A DNA stretch of 20,558 nucleotides from Burkholderiales bacterium (GCA_005793295.1 SXSX01000081.1:1-20558), one strand, 5' to 3'; shown: positions 1-6,633, counted from the stretch's first letter. Made by a program: numbers and translations. Notes: generated by a model from the sequence alone, not told the origin.

Positions 1-46
1 CAAAAACAGGGGACTTGGGCCCAAGAATGGAGTGGGTAGCTCATTT

Positions 47-769
47 CTAAGTAGATTTTTGATTCACACGCTTAGAAAGCGCTTCAGTTGATTCTTTACG
101 CTCGCTGTAGCGATCGACCAAGTAGGGCGCACTATCGCGGATTAGAAGCGTGAACTTCACCAGCTCCTCCATCACATCAACCACTCTGTCGTAATAAGCC
201 GAGGGCTTCATACGGCCATCCTCCTCAAACTCTAAAAAAGCTTTCGCCACAGAGCTCTGATTTGGAATCGTCAACATCCGCATCCAGCGGCCAAGTATTC
301 GCATTTGGTTCACGGCATTGAAAGATTGCGATCCTCCGCTCACCTCCATCACTGCCAAGGTTTTCCCCTGCGTGGGACGAACAGCGCCTAAGGACAGAGG
401 GATCCAGTCAATCTGACTTTTCATAATGCCCGTCATCGCGCCGTGACGTTCAGGCGAACACCAAACCATGCCCTCAGACCATGCAGCCAAGTCTCGTAAT
501 TCTTTGACCTTTGGATGTGAGTCAGGTGCGGCATCGGGTTGCGGGAGACCCAAAGGATCAAACACCTTCACCTCTGCACCCATCGCTTCTAGTAACCTAG
601 CGGCTTCTAATGTCAAAAGCTTGCTGTATGAGCGCTCTCGTAACGAGCCATACAACATCAAAATTCTTGGCGGATGGGTTGACACCTGCTTAGGCGCTAA
701 TAAGGTCTGTTGCGGAGATTGGAAACAACGCTCATCCAGGTTGAGCAATTTATCAGTGAACTTAGACAC
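47..769 (-). CDS. arsH: ArsH, NADPH-dependent FMN organoarsenical oxidoreductase
   Basis: ArsH is a cytoplasmic flavoprotein of the flavodoxin-like NADPH:FMN reductase family. Family members oxidise trivalent methyl- and aryl-arsenicals to the less toxic pentavalent forms. Visible marks are the FMN phosphate loop YGSLRERSYS (about residues 40-49), the ArsH signature VWCSPERHG, then SQIDWIPL, SGGSQSFNAVN and GRWMRMLTIPNQSS, and a C-terminal DRYSERK. I chose the GTG at 769 (240 residues) because it gives the usual N-terminal length for ArsH. It also overlaps the last codons of the arsC remnant, with an AAAGGG sequence just upstream. The longer frame back to 862 only re-reads the arsC remnant in another frame. 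It is the last gene of the minus-strand ars operon and probably depends on translation of the remnant before it. The family call is firm; the start is likely but not proven. Confidence 0.95.
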   Translation of the reverse strand: MSKFTDKLLNLDERCFQSPQQTLLAPKQVSTHPPRILMLYGSLRERSYSKLLTLEAARLLEAMGAEVKVFDPLGLPQPDAAPDSHPKVKELRDLAAWSEGMVWCSPERHGAMTGIMKSQIDWIPLSLGAVRPTQGKTLAVMEVSGGSQSFNAVNQMRILGRWMRMLTIPNQSSVAKAFLEFEEDGRMKPSAYYDRVVDVMEELVKFTLLIRDSAPYLVDRYSERKESTEALSKRVNQKST

Positions 770-935
770 GCAAACCCTTTTTGTTGATGACCACTTCGCC
801 ACCCTCTTTTGTAAAAGTCCCATGCTGATCCACAAGGATATCGAGAACAACCTCGGGTTCAACGCCTGAATTTCGAATCAGGGCTAATCTATTGGGGGAT
901 GTTCCGCAGTTCGGGTTGGGAAAAATAGTGATCAT
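762..935 (-). pseudogene. arsC: arsC remnant (glutaredoxin-type arsenate reductase) with an in-frame internal deletion
   Basis: This 57-codon frame begins with an ATG overlapping the stop of the MFS gene (ATGA) and ends in TAA just inside arsH. Residues 1-30 match the start of glutaredoxin-coupled ArsC, including the catalytic loop NPNCGTS with Cys10, followed by LALIRNSGVEP. From residue 29 or so it jumps to the family's C-terminal end (VVLDIL, then FTKEGGEVVI). E. coli ArsC has about 141 residues, so about 80 central residues are missing, including the region holding the arsenate-binding arginines. The reading frame is kept across the join. The join falls at EPEVV, where the two parent segments probably resembled each other (EP-I/V-V and SEVV), suggesting deletion between short homologies. 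It cannot be a normal reductase. It may persist only to couple translation into arsH. An intact ArsC of another family is encoded at 2808-3311. Confidence 0.88.
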
Positions 936-2144
936 TTGAATTGCTTGTGCGGTTGTTTATTGACGTTAATTACGTACAGGGCGCAAACGGATAGAACTCC
1001 AAGTGCGAAGGTTAGTCCTAGTGCGCCCTCCCCCCAATGGGTTAACGCCACTCCAAAAATCCATGGTGCAAATGCTGAACTTAATAGTGCAGGAAACATG
1101 ATCCAACCTTGCCTGTAGCCGTATCCGCTAGGGCCAAATAGGGCAAGCGGCAAGGTTCCTTTGGCGATTGTCAGTACACCGTTGCCAGCCCCGTGCAGAA
1201 ATGCAAAAACCGGGGCTACAACTGGCCCAAAAAGCGCCAACATGAGAGCGCCTACTGGATGCGCCATTGCCGCAAGACGGGCTGAAAACAAGGGATGCAT
1301 TTTGCGCAACAGCCCAAACTCGAAAATTCTTGCCAGCACTTGAGCCGGTCCAATGATGGCGCCAATGGCAATCGCAGCGACCAAGCTGACGCCAGTCGCT
1401 TCTAGCATTCTTGGCCAGTGTGATGCCATTGCAGTGCTTGTAAACCAAGTTGCCGAAAACACAAAAGACAGAAGAAGGGCCTGTTTCCATGTTGGCGCTG
1501 TCTCTTCTTTCGATAGCTCGGACGGCGTGTCTGTTGGCGTCTTAACACCCTCACTTACATACGAATTAGCCGAACGCTTGATGGAAGATAGCCAATCAAT
1601 TGCCAAATTAAGGGGAAAGGCTAGAAATGTGCAAAAAAGCCCATGTCCAACAAGCCTCTCGCCACCCCCAATAACTCAGAATCCACCCGCTCAATGGCCA
1701 GCCAACCGTACTTGCAAAGCCCGCAATGAGCGTGATGCCAGTAATGGCGGATCTTGCATCGTGTCCATAAATTCGAACCAAAGTTGAAAAGGCTGACTCA
1801 TAGAGACCGCCTGCCATGCCCACGCCAATCACGAACCAAGAGATATAAAGTGCGAACTCACTATTGGCAAATCCGAGAAGGGCTAGACCACCTGCAAACA
1901 ATATATTTGATGCTGGCAATACTCTGTGTCCGCTCAAAGAATCGATCGCCTTTCCAAACATAGGACCGAGCACTGCGGAGACTACTAGAGCCATCGAAAA
2001 TGCCAGATAAAAATCTGAGGCGTCAATTCCTAAAGTCAGAGAAATTGGAGTAGCAAGAATGGCAGGCAAGTAATACGTGGACGCCCAAGCGATGGTTTGT
2101 GTCACTCCCAAACTTGCGACTAATGGCCATGACTTGCTCACCAT
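932..2144 (-). pseudogene. MFS transporter of the ars operon, split by a frameshift
   Basis: The N-terminal half (2144 down to 1608, 178 residues) holds the first six membrane segments and ends after WTWAFLH with an unrelated short tail and TAA. The C-terminal half (stop at 932) continues the same protein one frame over: FLAFPLNL, then a charged cytoplasmic loop, then six more segments. Joined, they give about 400 residues, the usual 12-helix MFS size. The frame changes between about 1622 and 1640, next to a run of six T on the coding strand. One extra base would explain it. An MFS gene inside an ars operon is probably an arsenical efflux pump, but the substrate is not readable here. Its ATG lies 7 bases after the aquaporin stop, and its TGA overlaps the arsC remnant start, so the operon layout is otherwise intact. 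A TTG at 1606 could start the second half alone, but half a transporter is unlikely to function. A sequencing error is also possible. Confidence 0.8.
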
Positions 2145-2151
2145 AAACAGA

Positions 2152-2811
2152 CTAACGCTTGTGCTTATCGGGGTACGCTAAGGCCTGATGCAATGCCAAT
2201 CCCAAAGCACCACCAATGACCTGCGCAACCATAAAGGCAGGTACATCGGAAGGTGAGATGCCTGCAAAGGTGTTGCTGAACATGCGGCCGAAGGCTGCAG
2301 CTGGGTTCGCAAAAGAGGTACTGGCAGTGAACCAATATGCCGCACCGATATAGCAAGCAACAATAGAAGATGCCTTGCCTTGCGGGGAGCGCAAGATCAC
2401 GAATAGCAACCCAGCAGTAGCGACTGCTTCAGCGAACCATTGCTCTGGACCCGTTCTGACTTTTGCGGACCATTGGAATATTTCAAGCTCAAACATTGCA
2501 TGGGCTGCCCAAGCGCCCAAGGCGGCACCGATGATTTGTGCAATCACATAGCCAATCAAATGATGACGCGCCAAGTCTTTGCGAAACGCCATAACCATTG
2601 AAACAACGGGATTGAAGTGCGCCCCACTGATAGGCCCGAGTGTTTCAATCAATACATAAAGGGCAAAGACGGTGGCGAGGGTATTGGCTAGAAGAGCAAC
2701 GGCTGTGTTTCCACCCGCCAATTGCTCCGCCATGATGCCTGAGCCAATCACGGCACACAACAAAGCGGCGGTACCAACTAGCTCAGCAAAATACCGTCTC
2801 CAATGGCTCAT
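2152..2811 (-). CDS. aqpS: ArsAqp/AqpS-like aquaglyceroporin of the ars operon
   Basis: This is a six-helix inner-membrane channel of the major intrinsic protein family, 219 residues. The two pore-lining boxes are HFNPV (residues 65-69, NPV replacing the standard NPA) and FANPA (167-171). The arginine that normally follows the second NPA directly is absent; the sequence runs NPAAAFGR, with the first arginine at residue 176. Departures of this kind in the selectivity region fit channels that pass As(OH)3 rather than only water. In Sinorhizobium meliloti, AqpS in an ars operon works with ArsC: arsenate is reduced inside the cell and arsenite leaves down its gradient. The ATG overlaps the arsC stop (ATGA), so the two are translationally coupled here. 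The family is certain; the metalloid substrate is inferred from the operon. The symbol follows the S. meliloti gene. Confidence 0.9.
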   Translation of the reverse strand: MSHWRRYFAELVGTAALLCAVIGSGIMAEQLAGGNTAVALLANTLATVFALYVLIETLGPISGAHFNPVVSMVMAFRKDLARHHLIGYVIAQIIGAALGAWAAHAMFELEIFQWSAKVRTGPEQWFAEAVATAGLLFVILRSPQGKASSIVACYIGAAYWFTASTSFANPAAAFGRMFSNTFAGISPSDVPAFMVAQVIGGALGLALHQALAYPDKHKR

Positions 2812-3311
2812 TTCTTGGCTAGCTCGCGAGCTGAATTTTCCAACGCCATCTTGCTGAGGCTTGTTAAAGGTAGGCTGGTGAAGAGTTCAAGACGCCTTTT
2901 GATTTGATGCAGCGTTTGCTTGAAAGCTTCCAGTTTTTGCTCATCCGTTCCAACTGTCTCAGATGGATCTGCATAGCCCCAATGCGCTGTGGCTGGCTGG
3001 CCTGGCCAATAAGGACAAACTTCTCCTGCCGCGTTGTCGCAAACAGTGATCACCAAGTCCATATGCGGCGCATCCGGTGTCGCAAAAACGTCCCAGCTTT
3101 TGCTGGTTAACTCACCCGTTGGGATTCCTGCTTTATCCAGTGTGGCAATGGCCATTGGATTGGGTTTTTGATTGTCCCTGGGGCTACTCCCAGCCGAAAA
3201 GGCTTGGAATTTGCCTCTGCCTAAATGGTTAAGCAAGGCCTCCGCCAAAATGCTTCGAGCCGAGTTGTGGGTGCACAAGAAAAGTACGTTCAAGGGTGGT
3301 GCTTCAGTCAC
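2808..3311 (-). CDS. arsC: Arsenate reductase, low-molecular-weight protein tyrosine phosphatase type
   Basis: This cytoplasmic enzyme reduces arsenate to arsenite. The phosphatase P-loop CX5R is visible as LCTHNSARS (Cys13 to Arg19). The general-acid aspartate lies in HWGYADPSE (Asp115). Between them, VCDNAAGEVCP supplies Cys91 and Cys99, the likely resolving cysteines of the thioredoxin- or mycothiol-type relay seen in this family. Length is 167 residues, slightly longer than usual because of a charged C-terminal tail. It starts 16 bases after the arsR stop, and its stop overlaps the aquaporin start. As the glutaredoxin-type arsC in the same operon is gutted, this is the only complete arsenate reductase in the window. 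The call is firm; which thiol partner it uses cannot be read from the sequence. Confidence 0.95.
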   Translation of the reverse strand: MTEAPPLNVLFLCTHNSARSILAEALLNHLGRGKFQAFSAGSSPRDNQKPNPMAIATLDKAGIPTGELTSKSWDVFATPDAPHMDLVITVCDNAAGEVCPYWPGQPATAHWGYADPSETVGTDEQKLEAFKQTLHQIKRRLELFTSLPLTSLSKMALENSARELAKK

Positions 3312-3327
3312 TTTGGAGTCCTTAGGG

Positions 3328-3654
3328 TTAACAGGTTTTACAAATTTCCTCAGGATTCACTTCGCAGGTGTCCCCTTGGCAACAGTTTTGAGACAGATAA
3401 GCCAGTACCGCATTCATGCGGTCGTACTGCGCTCGGTAAATCAGGTTGCGACCACTGCGCTCCTGAGAAATCAGATCGGCGTGCATCAACTCTTTCAAGT
3501 GAAATGACAGCGTGTTTGCAGGCATACCCAATTCCTCAGCAATTAATGCAGGAGTTAGGCCTTCGCTCCCCTTTACTACTAGCGATCGAAAAATCTGGAG
3601 TCGGTTAGGCTGAGCCAGTGCAGCAAGTGCTTTGATAACGAATTTATTTTCCAT
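3328..3654 (-). CDS. arsR: ArsR-family arsenite-responsive repressor
   Basis: This is a winged-helix ArsR/SmtB transcription factor of 108 residues. The start (KALAALAQPNRLQIFRSL) is typical of the family, and the recognition helix region is MPANTLSFHLKELMHADL. It lacks the ELCVCDL metal site of E. coli ArsR. It has a C-terminal cluster instead: Cys91, Cys92 and Cys97 (NCCQGDTC), followed by CKTC (Cys105 and Cys108). This resembles the Acidithiobacillus ferrooxidans type, where three C-terminal cysteines bind arsenite and release the DNA. It heads the minus-strand operon and is divergent from arsA. A perfect inverted repeat sits between its -35 and -10 elements, so self-repression is expected. 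The ATG has no clear Shine-Dalgarno sequence and lies only a few bases from the predicted transcript start. Confidence 0.95.
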   Translation of the reverse strand: MENKFVIKALAALAQPNRLQIFRSLVVKGSEGLTPALIAEELGMPANTLSFHLKELMHADLISQERSGRNLIYRAQYDRMNAVLAYLSQNCCQGDTCEVNPEEICKTC

Positions 3655-3665
3655 AGTTCAATGAT

Positions 3666-3694
3666 AGTAGAAATATATGAATATTTCGTGTCAA
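3666..3694 (-). promoter_or_regulatory. arsR operon promoter with ArsR operator
   Basis: On the minus strand a perfect -35 TTGACA (3694-3689) is followed, after 17 bases, by TCTACT (3671-3666, 4 of 6 matches to TATAAT). TACTAT two bases further on is an alternative. The spacer holds a perfect 7-base inverted repeat, GAAATAT-ATGA-ATATTTC, at 3670-3687. A bound dimer there would block RNA polymerase directly. The likely start site would be near 3659, leaving a leader of about 5 bases before the arsR ATG. ArsR binding is inferred from position, symmetry and AT-rich character. Confidence 0.75.
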
Positions 3695-3776
3695 AGCTTG
3701 ATTTGGCGCATAGAAATTAATCGGCAAAAGCGTAAATTGGTGGCGGACTAGAAAAACAAACTTTAAAAGGTTGCTC

Positions 3777-5531
3777 ATGAAATGGCTTAACGCCCCCGCT
3801 CGTTTCCTCTTTTTTACGGGCAAGGGTGGGGTTGGGAAAACCTCACTTTCAGCATCCATTGCCATTTCGCTTGCTGACGCAGGCAAGCGAGTCCTGCTTG
3901 TCAGCACCGATGCCGCGTCTAACTTGGATGAGATGCTGGGCGCTGCATTGAGCAATCGTCCTGTTGCAGTTCTAGGAGTCAGCGGCCTAGAGCTCATCAA
4001 CATTGATCCCGATGCGGCTGCACAGGGGTACCGCCAACGTGTGATTGAACAAATGGGTGAGGACGCAACACAAGAGGAAAAGGCTGCAGTGAAGGAGCAA
4101 CTGTCAGGCGCGTGCACAACAGAGATCGCTTCATTTGATGAGTTTTCTAGTTTGCTGGCTGATGAAAACAGCGAATACGACCATATTATTTTTGATACTG
4201 CCCCGAGTGGTCACACCCTTCGGTTGTTGAGCTTGCCAAAAGCTTGGAGTGGTTTTCTGGCAAACAATGACCAAGGTGCCTCCTGCTTGGGTCCACACTC
4301 GGGGCTCAAGATGCAGGAGGCTCGGTTTAATCGCGCCCTCGCAGCGTTAAGCAATCCAGCCTTAACTTCTGTGGTGTTGATAACTCGCCCAGAAACCAGC
4401 GCACTCAAGGAGGCAGCGCGAACCAGTGTTGAACTCAAAGCGTTAGGGTTGTTAAATCAACGATTAATCATCAATGGAGTGTTCCACGCAAGTGAAAAAG
4501 ATGACCCGGTGGCTTGCGCTATAGAAACGCAAGGCCGCGATGCAATGGCGCAGATGCCAGAAGCTTTGAAGTTGTTACCAACCAATCAGGTGCCACTTCG
4601 TGCGATTGACACAATAGGGCTTCCAGCATTACGAGCCTTGCTGTCAGAAACAGCTCCCACAGTAAGCAAAATTTCTATTCTTAGTGAACCAATGGATGCC
4701 AAAAAATTGAGTTCACTGATAGAAGACTTATCAAAGCTAGATCACGGATTGATCATGGTGATGGGTAAAGGGGGTGTGGGTAAAACGACGATTGCTGCCG
4801 CACTGGCTATTGGGCTGGTTGAAAAAGGAAAGTCGGTTCACCTCAGCACAACGGATCCAGCAGCGCACATCACCGAAACATTAAGGGAGCAAGTTGCAGG
4901 ATTGCAGGTCAGCCGCATCGATCCCAAGGTTGAAACCCAAAAATACATCTACAAAATCATGGCGGCCAAAGGCCGTGCGCTTAATGCAGATGAAAAGGCG
5001 CTGTTGTTGGAAGATTTGCAATCACCTTGTACAGAGGAGGTTGCCGTATTTCATGCCTTCTCACACATCGTGGCCCAAGCGCGAACGAGATTCATCGTGT
5101 TGGATACTGCTCCAACAGGACACTCCTTGCTTCTGATGGATGCCGCTGGCGCATACCACCGCCAGATGATGGGAACATTTGAAAAACAAACGGGAACTTC
5201 GGTAAATATTGTGACGCCCTTGATGAGGTTACAAGACCCGGATTACACCAAAATTATCTTGGTAGCCTTGCCAGAGGTCACACCTGTTTCACAAGCATCC
5301 GCGTTGCAAGAGGATCTGCGACGCGCCAGCATTGAACCCTATGCCTGGGTTCTGAATCGTTCTGTTTTAGCAGCGAAACCAACCGACCCACTTTTGGTTT
5401 CGCGGTTACAAGGAGAGGTAAAGCAGATCAAACGCATCAAAGCAGGTCTGTCAAAAAACCTATTCGTTATACCCTTTCAGTCAGAACCACCAGTAGGTGT
5501 TTCTGCTTTGAAGCAAATCTGTATGCAATAA
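3777..5531 (+). CDS. arsA: ArsA, two-domain arsenite-stimulated ATPase
   Basis: ArsA is a cytoplasmic ATPase that normally docks on the arsenite pump ArsB and energises it. Both halves are present. The first has P-loop GKGGVGKTS (15-23) and DTAPSGHTLR (140-149). The second has GKGGVGKTT (330-338) and DTAPTGHS (443-450). The three arsenite-binding cysteines known from the E. coli plasmid protein (113, 172 and 422) have counterparts at Cys113 (GACTTE), Cys170 (GASCLGP) and Cys418 (SPCTEE). The ATG at 3777 is preferred because AAAGG lies 6 bases upstream; a TTG at 3771 would add two residues. Length is 584 residues, normal for the family. It is divergent from arsR and probably shares its operator region. 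No arsB, acr3 or arsD is encoded nearby, so its membrane partner is unknown. Confidence 0.95.
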   Translation: MKWLNAPARFLFFTGKGGVGKTSLSASIAISLADAGKRVLLVSTDAASNLDEMLGAALSNRPVAVLGVSGLELINIDPDAAAQGYRQRVIEQMGEDATQEEKAAVKEQLSGACTTEIASFDEFSSLLADENSEYDHIIFDTAPSGHTLRLLSLPKAWSGFLANNDQGASCLGPHSGLKMQEARFNRALAALSNPALTSVVLITRPETSALKEAARTSVELKALGLLNQRLIINGVFHASEKDDPVACAIETQGRDAMAQMPEALKLLPTNQVPLRAIDTIGLPALRALLSETAPTVSKISILSEPMDAKKLSSLIEDLSKLDHGLIMVMGKGGVGKTTIAAALAIGLVEKGKSVHLSTTDPAAHITETLREQVAGLQVSRIDPKVETQKYIYKIMAAKGRALNADEKALLLEDLQSPCTEEVAVFHAFSHIVAQARTRFIVLDTAPTGHSLLLMDAAGAYHRQMMGTFEKQTGTSVNIVTPLMRLQDPDYTKIILVALPEVTPVSQASALQEDLRRASIEPYAWVLNRSVLAAKPTDPLLVSRLQGEVKQIKRIKAGLSKNLFVIPFQSEPPVGVSALKQICMQ

Positions 5532-5777
5532 ATCGCAAGTCTTTATCGTGCGACTTTTGTCAGCGGCAACCGATATTGAACGCAATCAACACGAAAAGTC
5601 ATGTGCGCATCTGCACCAAAAGCCCAGCTGTGCAATTTGCATGGTTAATTCATCCATAAATTGATGTCTCATAAAAAAGGCCTTCTTTCTCAAGGAGGCA
5701 AAGAGAAAAAAATTTGAGTCTTCCTAGGTTGGCAATCAGCCCTGCAAAGCATAAAATCTTGAAAACATGCGCAAAAT
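5532..5777. other. AT-rich intergenic gap between arsA and the toxin gene
   Basis: No convincing gene is seen on either strand in these 246 bases. The gap holds a hairpin at 5680-5699 (listed separately) and, at 5767-5781, a four-codon frame (ATG CGC AAA ATT TGA). The stop of that frame overlaps the TTG start of the toxin gene. An AAGGAGG at 5692-5698 has no start codon at a useful distance. Base composition looks more AT-rich than the genes on either side. Confidence 0.6.
5673..5699 (-). terminator. Rho-independent terminator-like hairpin facing the minus strand
   Basis: GCCTTCTT (5680-5687) and AAGGAGGC (5692-5699) form an 8-pair stem with one G-U pair and a 4-base loop. Read on the minus strand, the stem is followed directly by TTTTTT (complement of 5673-5678). 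That is the form of an intrinsic terminator for leftward transcripts. On the plus strand no U-run follows, so it should not stop arsA transcripts. No minus-strand gene ends here; the nearest leftward gene is the histidine kinase stopping at 6634. Confidence 0.6.
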
Positions 5778-6290
5778 TTGAAAAAAATCATCATCATTGC
5801 AGGACCCAACGGAGCTGGAAAAACCACCTTTGCCCGGGACTTTTTACCTGCAGAAGCTAAAACGCTCAGGTTTATCAACGCGGATTTGATTGCTGCAGGC
5901 TTGGCTCCATTCAATCCGGAGTCAGCATCCTTCAAGGCCGGGCGCCTGATGCTTGAAGAAATTGATGAATGCGTTGATGCTGGCCACAGCTTTGCTTTTG
6001 AAACCACCCTGTCAGGACGGGCGTACTTGAAAAAGATAGCGGTCTGGCAAGAGCTGGGCTATCAAGTTAAGCTATGGTTTTTGTCACTGCCTAATGATCA
6101 AATCGCGGTATCAAGGGTTGCCCGCCGTGTTTCACAAGGCGGGCACAATATCCCAGAGGATGTGATTCGACGACGATTTAAAGCGGGTTTAGAGAACTTC
6201 CATGAACGTTACAGCAAGGTTGTTGACTCATGGGCCTTGTATGACAACTACGGTATTGAGCCCAAACTAATTGACTGGAGCAACAAATGA
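5778..6290 (+). CDS. Zeta-toxin-like P-loop kinase, probable toxin of a toxin-antitoxin pair
   Basis: This 170-residue protein begins with IIIIAGPNGAGKTTFA, a Walker A motif at residues 9-17. It continues with FINADLIAAGLAPFNPES and FETTLSGRAYL, and has a basic helix with RRVSQGGHNIP. That order is typical of short chromosomal zeta-toxin/UDP-N-acetylglucosamine kinase-like proteins. The best-known zeta toxins phosphorylate UDP-GlcNAc and poison cell-wall synthesis; this activity is not proven for the short form. The only usable start is TTG at 5778, giving MKKIII. It has no clear Shine-Dalgarno sequence but overlaps the stop of a four-codon upstream frame, so coupled or weak translation is likely. 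Its stop overlaps the ATG of the next small gene (ATGA). A housekeeping small-molecule kinase is the main alternative. Confidence 0.85.
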   Translation: MKKIIIIAGPNGAGKTTFARDFLPAEAKTLRFINADLIAAGLAPFNPESASFKAGRLMLEEIDECVDAGHSFAFETTLSGRAYLKKIAVWQELGYQVKLWFLSLPNDQIAVSRVARRVSQGGHNIPEDVIRRRFKAGLENFHERYSKVVDSWALYDNYGIEPKLIDWSNK

Positions 6291-6508
6291 ATACAAAAGA
6301 TATCCGTACTTCTACAGATCCAGATTTGGCAGGCTCTTTTGCTGCAATTCAACGAGCCGCTCGTTCAGCGCAAGACCTGGCCATCAAAACCAACACTAGC
6401 ATCCTTGTATCGCTTGACGGAAAAGATGTCGAATTAACGGCTGCAGATCTGATCAAAATGCGTGACAACGAAACCAAGCAGTCACAAAGCGCTTTGATTA
6501 ACAGCTAG
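6287..6508 (+). CDS. Small protein paired with the zeta-like kinase, probable antitoxin
   Basis: This is a 73-residue protein with no transmembrane segment or signal peptide. It has a predicted helical first part (AIQRAARSAQDLAIKTNT), a short strand pair (SILVSLDGKDVELTA) and a polar tail. Its ATG overlaps the stop of the kinase gene by four bases, a tight coupling typical of toxin-antitoxin pairs, here with the toxin first. I recall similar small proteins beside short zeta-like kinases, but I assign the antitoxin role mainly from context. It is not related in sequence to the classical epsilon antitoxin as far as can be judged by eye. Gene reality is well supported by the overlap and composition; function is moderately sure. 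Confidence 0.75.
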   Translation: MNTKDIRTSTDPDLAGSFAAIQRAARSAQDLAIKTNTSILVSLDGKDVELTAADLIKMRDNETKQSQSALINS

Positions 6509-6633
6509 ATAGTTGGATTAGTGGTCCTCGACCCAGAAAAGGGGACAACCACCCAAGTTGAAACCTATCAAGACACTCTCAAAGTGGGGACTTCTTTATA
6601 TCTGGATGATTTCGCAACGAAGATACACATCCA
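6509..6633. other. Intergenic boundary with GGGGAC repeats
   Basis: These 125 bases lie between the antitoxin-like gene and the convergent kinase gene. GGGGAC occurs at 6541-6546 and again at 6586-6591. The first copy is followed after five bases by CCCAAG (6552-6557), the same pattern and spacing as at 9-25. A plus-strand frame runs through from 6521 into the antisense of the kinase gene, but it has no ribosome site or recognisable content. Confidence 0.4.

Noticed and set aside
14..25. CTTGGGCCCAAG palindrome after arsH as a terminator
   Set aside because: It is a perfect 12-base palindrome with no proper loop, and the T-run on the minus strand is not adjacent, so a terminator is not supported.
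932..1606. C-terminal MFS half as an independent gene from a TTG start
   Set aside because: Its upstream sequence in the same frame continues the transporter, and half a transporter with a TTG start is better explained by a frameshift.
5692..5698. AAGGAGG as a ribosome site for a hidden gene
   Set aside because: The nearest start (TTG at 5714) is about 15 bases away and opens no recognisable protein. The sequence is explained as one arm of the terminator-like hairpin.
5690..6007. Minus-strand open frame of 105 codons opposite the zeta-like kinase gene
   Set aside because: It is antisense to a recognisable kinase and has no family features.
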